DNA of 42,312 nucleotides, taken from an uncultured Bacteroidota bacterium. Its GTDB lineage: Bacteria; Bacteroidota; Bacteroidia; Chitinophagales; Saprospiraceae. Positions 32,452 through 40,484 of this stretch are shown piece after piece. Within the stretch, counting starts at the first letter, position 1. Each line of letters starts with the position of its first letter. The position numbers and the translations under genes were made by a program. The notes under the pieces are model-generated. The model saw only the letters and a program-made list of their open reading frames with translations, was not told where the DNA came from and searched no databases. The stretch covers positions 1 through 42,312 of the forward strand of contig CACLQQ010000019.1 in the NCBI GenBank assembly GCA_902609095.1, read 5' to 3'.

Positions 32452-32943
32452 ATGCAACCCACAGTACATTACATAATTGTCTTCCTCGAGGATCGGGAGT
32501 TGGCAGTGCTAATGACCCCAAATAATTATCTTAACATCTATATCAAGGAGCTCAAAAATGGGTACTTAGGGATTGCTTCAAGCATACCTCCATTGTATGG
32601 TAGAGCTAACTCTGATGACGACGGACTAACTATTAATCAAAGCATCGTTATAACTGGCAAGAATTCAGGCTCACTCTATAATAGAGGAAGTGTGCCATCA
32701 CATGAAATAGGACATTGGTTAGGGTTGCCACATGTTAATGGCGATATTAATGGATTCGGTTGCGGTGCTGATGATGGATTTACGGATACCTATCCCCAGT
32801 CAGCTCAAAGATTCTATTGTTGTAATAATCAGGATATTCCAACTTCATGTGGTTCTGTAGATAACATTTTCAATTTCATGGATCATTCAGCTGACCGTGC
32901 TAAGCTTATGTTCACTGAGGCACAAGCTATGACAATGCAGTGA
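32452..32943 (+). pseudogene. Open fragment: M43 catalytic domain
   Basis: Within the metalloprotease remnant, this fragment holds YLNIYIKELKNGYLGIASS, then the extended metzincin zinc motif HEIGHWLGLPH (84-94 of the fragment), then the Cys-rich DDGFTDTYP...FYCCNNQ and the Met-turn NIFNFMDHSAD. All catalytic residues are intact, yet the fragment lacks signal and pro-domain and stops at TGA 32941. Confidence 0.7.
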
Positions 32944-34764
32944 GTGCTTGATACCGAAAGGCAAAAACTTTCCACTTCTTTTGCTTGTGGTAATGAAGAT
33001 AGAGATGCGTATAGTACGACATGCAAATTGTTTGAAGCTAATTCAAGGTTGTTTGAATTTGCCGTCGTGGATTGTCATACGCAATTGAACTTCTTGGAAT
33101 ATCAAGCTAAGTGGTATCCAGCACTATATAATAAGTCCAATGCCGTATCAGGTTTGTCTTTATTTACTTGGGAAAAAGTAATAGAGGTGAAGAAGTTGAA
33201 TTATTACAAAAAAAATGAACTTTACAAGTTACCTGTATCTCACGATTCTGATGGTTATACAGATGTAAATACCTACAATCTATATTTAAACTACTGGGAT
33301 CCGTATAAAAAGCAGTATTCTGTTAAGAAACTTGCTGGCAGATTAATGATTATAATCAAGCAATGTCGTGCTCCAGAAAATGATAAAATGACTAATCCTA
33401 TATCATTAAAGTTTGGGACAGACTGCTATGAGAACAACTACATCCTCAATAATACTACAACTTGTCCGACAAGTCATGTTGATTGCTCGAATTATAAATT
33501 GAGAGAAGATGTATGGTACAAGACCATGGTTCCTGAGCAAGTAGGTATATATGTCGAAGTGAAAAGAGTTGATGGCAATATTGCAGATCCTATGATAGAG
33601 GCTTATGTGAAAAGTGGATTTGGCATGATTTGCGTAAATGCAACGACGAGCTCTAAATTGGAATTGACTGATTTACAACCCGGAGAAGAGCTTTACTTTA
33701 GAGTGTTCAATGAATCGGATACAGATAGAGGATCATTCTATATCTCTATGTCTCAGACCTCATTGAGTAATAATACATGTGGAACAGCAGTAGAGCTCAC
33801 TGTTGGTAATAGTTGTGATCGTAGTATTTATCATAATTATGGTGCTACAGCATCTGGATATTCAAGTAATAAAGCCATATATGGGAGAACAGATAGAGCC
33901 TTAGATATTTGGCTTACACTAGAAGTTCCTTCATCAGGCAACCTATTGGTTGAATCGTTTGAGGTTGAGGATGGAGTGACAGAAGTCATTATAGAGGCCT
34001 ATTCAAGTAGTTGTGGAAATCTGAAAACTATCGGCATGTAGCAGTATAAAAGAATATTGGCCAGTATATGATCGGCACGCTCTAATAGAGCTATTTGATC
34101 TTAAACCAGGTGAAAAAATATATATCTGTATATTCGGAGGTGGAGTTATCCAAGAAGGAGAATTTGGTCTATGTGCTTATGGAGGAGCTTCACAGACAAG
34201 TTGTAGAGTTAGCGTCATTGAGAAATTAGACCAATCGGATTGCAATCCTGAGTCAAGTACTTACGAGCAAACGCTAAGAGTTACCTATCGTAATATCGGG
34301 AACAACGAATATTATTCGTTAATAACCAATCCTTCAAGATAACAGAGAGTCCGCAAGTAATTACGCTTAAGAACTTACCTGCCGATGGATGATCAGTGAA
34401 TGTATCTGCCAACATTGGTAATAGTACAGATGATCTCTGTTGGCAGCAAAGTTTATATAAGACCTATGCATTATTTACGGCCCCATCTGCTTGTCTCAGC
34501 CAAGGTATTCCAAACGATGATTGTATAGGGGCAATAGAGTTCGCTGTTGGAACAACATGTAACCAAGAGATCTAGAGCAATGTCGGTGCGACCTATTCTG
34601 TCGGAACAAGCAGATTTTTCTCGTGTGGAGTAAGTGGGTATAAGCCAGATGATGTATGGTTCAAAGTAAAGGTGCCTAGCACTGGTAATGTTACTATTAG
34701 GGCACCCTTATTATTTAATGAGAACAATTTGATCATGGAGGCATAGAGAGGCCCATGCGATGAT

Positions 34765-35163
34765 ATGGCGCTTATAGATTGCGATCAGTTTGGAGGTAGA
34801 AAAGGTTCTGAATTGAATTTATTAGATCAAAAACCTGGTGAATACATATATATAAGAGTAGTAGATCAAGGCAATAATACTAAAGGAGACTTTGCAATGT
34901 GCGACTTCGACGACTCTTCAGTAGGAGGCTTCGTAAGCCAAACAAAAGAAGATGAGTTCTCAAACTGGTATTTCGATCAAAACTCAGAGGCTATAATTCT
35001 GCTAAAAGAGCAATCAGTTGAAACTCAAATTAAACAAGTAGTTTTTGAGTCCGAATTAGATGTGTTTGTTTATCCTAATCCTATAAGTGACTATCTCTTT
35101 GTAAGACAAAGTTCAGATACTACCATTGAAATGATTATATCTGATATGGTAGGCGTCTATTAA
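34765..35163 (+). pseudogene. Open fragment: last beta domain and start of T9SS tail
   Basis: End of the last PPC-like domain (NLLDQKPGEYIYIRVVDQGN) followed by ESELDVFVYPNPISDYLFVRQ, the first motif of the Por_Secre_tail sorting domain. The remaining tail, VNGEDENTTKSILIQ, lies in another frame to 35285. Confidence 0.65.
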
Positions 35164-35315
35164 AAATGATAAAGTCTAGTGATATTGAAACGATCATCGA
35201 TTTTGCTGATTTTAGTCCAGGCTTTTACACATTAACAGTGAATGGAGAAGATGAAAACACTACTAAAAGCATCTTGATCCAATAAAATAAATTTTGCAGC
35301 AATCAAGTAGAAAGG

Positions 35316-35345
35316 GTTTCCATCATTTGATGGGAACTCTTTTTT
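35316..35345 (+). terminator. Rho-independent terminator after the metalloprotease remnant
   Basis: GTTTCCATC (35316-35324), loop ATTT, GATGGGAAC (35329-35337; one G-T pair), then TCTTTTTTT. It precedes the end of the convergent PH-domain gene by no space, so the two share this boundary. Confidence 0.65.
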
Positions 35346-36844
35346 CATATCCAGCTTTTTTGAGAAATCTCGACTTGTTTAATCAATCGATTCATTAGAT
35401 GGTAAGCCATATCGACTTCGATATAGGGGATATTCATTGCGCCAGCCGCACTATAGATCTTTAAAGTTGCCAGATTTCGTTTAGACTGATAATAGTTTTG
35501 GGTTAGTGCGAGATTCTGAATTTTATAGATGGGGCAGATTGAGTTTTTGAATCCCAACATCCCTCCCCCAATGAATAGGCAATCAGGATTAAGCGCATAG
35601 GTAGTTTTAGTATATTTCTTCCAAGTAAGAAAAATTGTACTTCCTGCCCAGATGACTATTATCGATAGCCACCCCCACTGTGTTAAAAATGACATCAATA
35701 TGATAAGAGCACCAAAAAAGATAAGCTGATACCTGAGTGTATGTTTAAAAAGATGGACGCTCACCGTATGTACTTGTCTAAATTCTTGACTGAGCTTTTT
35801 TAACCAGGCATTTTTAACGCTTGATACGTGCTCATTAGAGCATCCTGGTATTTCAAATCTTTGTTTGTTTTTCTTGCCATCCCCAGATCGTGCTTGACGG
35901 AAACAAATGTTATGGAAGCCGAGTTTTTTCTCTAAGGGGTTTTGACTCCATGACATGATCTGAATCTTTTTATCCATAGCTGAGAATTGCTGTTTATTAA
36001 ACAGTCCTCGAACCACATGAAATCTCCTGCCCATCCTAGAAAAATCAAGATCATAATGTTTGAGTACAGTTGTTACGAGTGAATAAAGAACAGTAAACGG
36101 AATGAGTAGTAATGACCATGGTGTATAGGCAAATGGATTGGCGTTGGAAACAACAGATCGAACATAGTTATACATTTCAATTGGATTCAATCCATCTACT
36201 GTCCAACCATAGGCAAAAAGAGAACCGAATAAACTAAATAATAATCCAATAGGCTTGAGGTGATTCTGAGTCAGCCCTACTCTTAGTAGTTTTTGAATGT
36301 CAAGTTGTAGTATGTTATGTTTTGTAGCGTGATCAATTATTTCAGTGGATTCTAAAGCGATAGTATCCGCAGATATCTGCTCTTTGCGCTTCAAAATCTC
36401 TTCTCTGAGTTTCTCTGCAATAGGAATTTTTAGTGCATCAATCTTTAACTCCTTTTGCTCAGATCCAGCTGACTCTATTTCTACAGATGTTACATTTAAT
36501 ATCTGATGTAAAAAGTTCTGTTCAAAATTCACTGACTGAATCCTGTCAAAAGGTAAATCCAATCTCACCTTTTTCAAGATGCCTTTTTCTATTATTAATT
36601 CTTGATCAGAGATGTAAAAATAAAATTTGAAATATGACAGAATAGATGATATCATACTCAGGCCTCCAATACCTGCAGCAATAATTTCATATTGTTCTAA
36701 TCCACTTCCTCTGCCCAAAGTTAAAGCCAAGAGAATGGGCCACAATTGCTTCAAAAATTTAATGATAAAGCTAATGACTATAAATATAATCGCCCATTGT
36801 GACTGACGCTGTTTGGCTTTGAATGAAGTATTATTTTTCCTCAT
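35345..36844 (-). CDS. Bacterial PH-domain (bPH2/DUF304) membrane protein, YdbT-like
   Basis: A 499-residue membrane protein. Its N-terminal basic segment is followed by two membrane helices (IIFIVISFIIKFLKQLWPILL), then a bPH2 unit ISDQELIIEKGILKKVRLDLPFDRIQSVNFEQN...VTSVEIESAGS, another pair of helices, a second such unit (FHVVRGLFNKQQFSAMDKKIQIMSW) and a third near the C terminus (FIGGGMLGFKNSICPIYKIQNL...KIYSAAGAMNIPYIE). This is the layout of B. subtilis YdbT. The start overlaps the end of the YdbS-like gene by 14 bases. YdbS/YdbT-type pairs are linked to peptide-toxin tolerance in Bacillus; the function here is not known. Confidence 0.87.
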   Translation of the reverse strand: MRKNNTSFKAKQRQSQWAIIFIVISFIIKFLKQLWPILLALTLGRGSGLEQYEIIAAGIGGLSMISSILSYFKFYFYISDQELIIEKGILKKVRLDLPFDRIQSVNFEQNFLHQILNVTSVEIESAGSEQKELKIDALKIPIAEKLREEILKRKEQISADTIALESTEIIDHATKHNILQLDIQKLLRVGLTQNHLKPIGLLFSLFGSLFAYGWTVDGLNPIEMYNYVRSVVSNANPFAYTPWSLLLIPFTVLYSLVTTVLKHYDLDFSRMGRRFHVVRGLFNKQQFSAMDKKIQIMSWSQNPLEKKLGFHNICFRQARSGDGKKNKQRFEIPGCSNEHVSSVKNAWLKKLSQEFRQVHTVSVHLFKHTLRYQLIFFGALIILMSFLTQWGWLSIIVIWAGSTIFLTWKKYTKTTYALNPDCLFIGGGMLGFKNSICPIYKIQNLALTQNYYQSKRNLATLKIYSAAGAMNIPYIEVDMAYHLMNRLIKQVEISQKSWI

Positions 36845-37361
36845 CCATAGCTGTTTTACTCAACAAGAAGTGCTTAATTGACATTGCTTTCTCCTTAGAT
36901 ATTCCCTTAATGGATAGATCGCTAGAACTGCCGCCAGCTGTATAAATATTTAATTCGCCTAAGTCAAACATACGTTCTATGGGACCTTGATTGACTTCAG
37001 CATGCTGGATTCTGTTAAAAGGGACTAAGGATTGTTTCTTCCAAAGAAGTCCCTCTTTATATATAATGTCTAATTGTCTTAGGGCATATCCTTTGCGATA
37101 GAATCCCTTAATGGTTACCACATAACTGAATGTGATAAGAATAGTGAATATGCCCAATATGAGATATGGAACCCATGTAGGTTTAACATTGCTTAAGAAG
37201 AACCCTGTGTTCACACTACCTGCAATAATTAGCCATATAATTGTAGTTCCTATTACTTCAACTTTTAAATACGATTTATCTAAAGCTTGAAACTCGATAT
37301 TTTGTATACTTGGTAAGGTATCTGTGTCTATTTGTGCGTTATTATAATTATAGTCAGTCAT
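36831..37361 (-). CDS. Bacterial PH-domain membrane protein, YdbS-like
   Basis: A 176-residue protein with two helices in its middle (VIGTTIIWLIIAGSVNTGF and VPYLILGIFTILITFSYVV) and a single bPH2 unit: GYALRQLDIIYKEGLLWKKQSLVPFNRIQHAEVNQGPIERMFDLGELNIYTAGGSSSDLSIKGI, which is the DUF304 core (R-x-x-D-I...P-F-x-R-I-Q...F-x-L-x-x-L-x-x-x-T-A-G). It is the first gene of a two-gene operon with the YdbT-like gene. This pair is the only intact unit inside the pseudogene tract. Confidence 0.87.
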   Translation of the reverse strand: MTDYNYNNAQIDTDTLPSIQNIEFQALDKSYLKVEVIGTTIIWLIIAGSVNTGFFLSNVKPTWVPYLILGIFTILITFSYVVTIKGFYRKGYALRQLDIIYKEGLLWKKQSLVPFNRIQHAEVNQGPIERMFDLGELNIYTAGGSSSDLSIKGISKEKAMSIKHFLLSKTAMDEEK

Positions 37362-37633
37362 AAAATTGAAATACTTATGTTCATCATATTAATAGATATA
37401 ACGATCGAAAAATAAGGGTTATTAAAGTTTATAAGAGCACCAAATCGTCGAATATCGTCTTTACGTCGATGATATGATCATTTAGTATCTTAAGTGCTCA
37501 AAATAGGGTAAATGTACATATCGATTTTGAAGAGAATGACCCTTGACAAACGACCTTCATGAGGCTTTAGAGATGAAAAGATTCATATGCGTAAATGTGT
37601 ACATCTGTCTCGTATGAACCATGTAAATGAATA
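37362..37633. other. Non-coding stretch
   Basis: About 270 bases between the PH-domain operon and a truncated pseudogene. It includes a few imperfect palindromes, for example TTCATATGCG at 37573 against CGTATGAA near 37611. I find no open frame with family resemblance and no TAnnTTTG element in either direction. Confidence 0.4.
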
Positions 37634-37651
37634 CTTTGCGTTGTATTCATT
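37626..37651. repeat. 9-bp inverted repeat
   Basis: AATGAATAC (37626-37634) and GTATTCATT (37643-37651) are perfectly complementary, with the 8-base loop TTTGCGTT. It lies exactly where homology of the next pseudogene begins, so it may mark a rearrangement junction. Confidence 0.6.
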
Positions 37652-38678
37652 GATGATAAGTTGAGCAATTTACTCAACGCTCGATTTACATCTCTTAAGG
37701 TTTATGCAGATAAGGTTGAAACAGATTTTGCTGAATCAATGAGTATATATTCCTACCCAACCCTTTTGTTCCTTGGGCATGAAGGTACTGAGATTCATCG
37801 GCAAGTTGGGCCTATCTCAAAGCATGCTCTTTTCGAAAAGGCTCAAGAGGTATTACATTATTGGAACAACCAGGATGTTTTGTCGAGGACCGAAAACTAT
37901 AATGTTGAGCTACATAGTTTGGATGAGATCAGGAATATTCTTGAGGTTGCATCGGGATTTCCTTTTCCTAACAAGGTGGCGTTAGCCAAAAGGTATCTAT
38001 ATAAATCCAGTCCTACTACTGATGAGACTTTGGAACTGACAATGGATCAATTAAGCCAGTTTAGTGATGATACTTATAATCTGATCGCTCCGATGGTTGG
38101 ACAGTTCTTACCCTTTCTAGTCCTACATGATCGTATAGGTGTAAGTAGATCGAGTGGCGTAGTGAGATGAAAGCGCTCATGGAAACAAGGTTGCAAGAAG
38201 CCATTGATAGTGGTAATTTTCTATTATTCGAGCATAAATTAGCTATTCACTTACTGTTAGGAGATGTTTATTATAGAGATTTAGAGTGATATAATGACTA
38301 TGCTGAATGACGCAGTGATTATAATAATTCAGATGAATCTTCCTTAGTAAGTGAGATTCCATTGATTGATTCGCTATAGCAACTATATAATATAGGTCAA
38401 TCTATCTCGGATCAGTTACTCAAGGAAGTAGCGATTTCTATGCCTTTTGTGAAGATCGGCCATACTTGAAGCGAGCAGAGTATTTGGCTGGATTAGCCTA
38501 TGAATATTATCTTTATGATCTGAATTATGAAAACCATATTGTCATATTAGAGGTGCTTGGAGAGTATCAAAAGCTTCCATGTTATATTGATATGAAAATT
38601 GTAAAAGAGCGATACCAGTTATCTTTTTCGAATTCTTTTTTTTTACGTTTTGACCTACCGAATTTCAAAATACATTAA
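37634..38678 (+). pseudogene. Thioredoxin-fold protein, truncated and frameshifted
   Basis: The first readable block, VFIDDKLSNLLNARFTSLKV then YADKVETDFAESMSIYSYPTLLFLGHEGTEIHR, is the second half of a periplasmic thioredoxin-like domain (D-x-x-V-x-x-L-L-N-x-x-F... YPTLLFL), with the signal peptide and CxxC part missing. After a frameshift near 38150 it reads EMKALMETRLQEAIDSGNFL, with TGA codons at two places that would fit Trp (LE-TGA-YNDYAE-TGA-RSD), then a TAG, then another shift into LKRAEYLAGLAYEYYLYDL. Homologous genes have a helical repeat after the thioredoxin domain. Clearly non-functional now. Confidence 0.7.
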
Positions 38679-39306
38679 TAAAGCATATAGGACAGCGGTA
38701 TTCTTTTCTTCGCACTTTGAGATGGAGTTCTAAACCACTAATTCTTTTCATTCTTTACGATACAATTGCTGTTACCTTACGTGTTGTGGCCGTTGGAGTG
38801 GTTACACTTATCTTGGCAGTCGATCTCATTTGGTAGGTATAGCGGTAGCCTTTTATTTAGGATTCAAGAACAACTCCTCTTATGATAGATTGTGGGAGGC
38901 AAGGAAGATATTGGGGGGTATGGTAAATGCATCTCGATCTTTCACTGTTCTGGCAACGAACATTGTAAATAATTCAGCCACCGATCAAGAATATTCTGAA
39001 GATCAGTTATATGCTATCAGAAAAAGAATAGTACATAGGCATGTAGCTTGGTTGCATTGTTTCACATATGAATTGAGAAAGCTGAAAAACTGGGTAGCAG
39101 TACCATTTTCGGTAATCTGCTCATGGGTATTCTGGGTGATGGAGATAATTGGAGACTACAGTGAGAATCCATTCGAAGGGCTATACAACGATATTCCTAT
39201 CACATTCATGGCTCGGGGTATAGAAATAGATATACGCCAGATGTTAGACGAAACTGACCTTCCTGAGCCAGTTAAGCCTGTGGATAGTTGGAATATAGTG
39301 ATGTAG
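38678..39306 (+). pseudogene. Bestrophin-family channel, internally deleted
   Basis: Start region HIGQRYSFLRTLRWSSKPLI then LRVVAVGVVTLILAVDLIW and a TAG (38834); a frameshift leads into VGIAVAFYLGFKNNSSYDRLWEARKILGGMVNASRSF, the hallmark of bestrophin/UPF0187 channels. After HRHVAWLHCFTYELRKLKNW the sequence jumps to VAVPFSVICSWVFWVMEIIGDYSENPFEGLYNDIPIT and IEIDIRQMLDETDLP, so roughly 100 residues of the middle are absent compared with the family. The N-terminal and C-terminal signatures are both clear. The reading frame to TAG 39306 is open only after the frameshift. Confidence 0.75.
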
Positions 39307-39314
39307 GAAATAAT

Positions 39315-40457
39315 GTGTCATATATAGCAATAAGTTGGCCCACAGCTAAAGGGTTTATCAATCAGTTTTTCTATTATTTACTGTACCTGATTGTTATGAC
39401 TAGTTGTTCTACTAACTAGCTTGATAAACTTGCAATAGATAAGACTTCTGATGGATATCTTATATCAGGAAAATTTGAAGGGGATATAAGTAATAATTCA
39501 TAGATTAATATTATCAATAGTTTAAAATCTTGACTTAATTTTGGTAACATTAAGGACAATACGTTTATGTTAAAGGGCAAAATTGAGAATCCTCAATTCG
39601 TAAAGATCACGATTGTTAATACAGAAAATTACAAATCCTTCTGGTTTGAGAATTCAGTGATTCAATTTTGAATGCCGAATAAGGATTTGGGTAACTCCAT
39701 AGTCAGTGGTTTATATGAACAGATAGATCAGGAGAATTATGATCAATTCATTGATTCGATTAGGACAGAACAAATAAATACGCATCAAGCACTGAGAATT
39801 CTAAATGGAGAAAGTGACTCTTTGAATTCATAACTCTGTGCAATTCTTGACAAAAGATATCAATTAGAACAAGATTGGGTGATTGATCATCCTGAGTCTT
39901 TAGTGAGCTATAGAATTATTGAATATCATCTTAAACATTGGTCTATTACGGATATTTTGAAGGTATTAAGATCCATAGATCGTTCTGAGATGAATTCAAG
40001 AATAAAAGAAAAACTTGAGAATCATTTAGAGCTAAGAAGTATTGCTGATGACGCTCCCAACAATACGCTTATTGATTTTTCTTAACAGATACTACTGGAG
40101 CCGAATATTTAGTATCTGATGTGAGGGATAAATTGACCTTAATTGAATTTTGGGTTTCTTGGTGTGCGCCATTCAGAAAACCAGATCTAAAGAAAATGTA
40201 TGATGAATATCATTCTCTTGGGTTTGAGATAGTTGCAGTGTCCTTAGATAAAGAGAGAAATCGATGGAAGGATACAATAATTCAAGATGATCTTCCGTGG
40301 CATCATTTGAGCGATCTAAAAGGATCTAATAGTGCGCCAACTACTATATAACATTCGTGCGGTCCCTGATAATATATTTATAGATTTTACCGGATTTATT
40401 ATGGGACGTAATTTAACCAGCTAAAAACTAAGATTAAAGCTAATTCAAGTGCGTTGA
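39315..40457 (+). pseudogene. TlpA-like lipoprotein thioredoxin (DUF4369 type), nonsense-rich
   Basis: Read in one frame from about 39315: a lipoprotein signal YYLLYLIVMTSC, then DKLAIDKTSDGYLISGKFEG and FMLKGKIENPQFVKITIVN (DUF4369-type N-terminal domain), a helical segment, then after a frameshift near 40081 the thioredoxin domain RDKLTLIEFWVSWCAPFRKPDLKKMY...VAVSLDKERNRWKDTI, AVPDNIFIDFTGFIMGRNL. In-frame stops: TAG 39417, another TAG, two TGA, a TAA. The redox motif is CAPF, so the second Cys (CxxC) is lost. No indel occurs over about 680 bases. Non-functional. Confidence 0.75.
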
Positions 40458-40484
40458 ACTGAATTACGGCATTTTTCCAAATAA

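Larger units (their letters stand above)
31945..35285 (+). pseudogene. M43-type secreted metalloprotease with type IX secretion tail, broken
   Basis: A gene of about 3.3 kb with several disruptions. It starts MTPKNNLRIKKIYLLSTIVL with a signal peptide, breaks at TAG 32098, continues in another frame as TAFRVFHNGESIGTGHNFSRDDLRLVVDQ (typical pro-domain and start of M43), then shifts again to the catalytic part with HEIGHWLGLPH. After a TGA (32941) long pieces of CBM/PPC-like beta domains follow (WYKTMVPEQVGIYVEV, DVWFKVKVPSTGNVTIRA), with stops at 34039, about 34390, 34573, and 34744. The end is a Por-type sorting tail, VYPNPISDYLFV to FSPGFYTLTVNGED, split by a frameshift at 35161. I count at least four frameshifts and seven stops. 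Confidence 0.8.

Noticed and set aside
14729-40457. In-frame TGA codons at several Trp-like positions, suggesting TGA decoded as Trp
   Set aside because: Intact genes (recA, dinB, mvaD and others) use TGG for Trp and many end in TGA; the broken genes also carry TAA, TAG and frameshifts. A pseudogene explanation is simpler.
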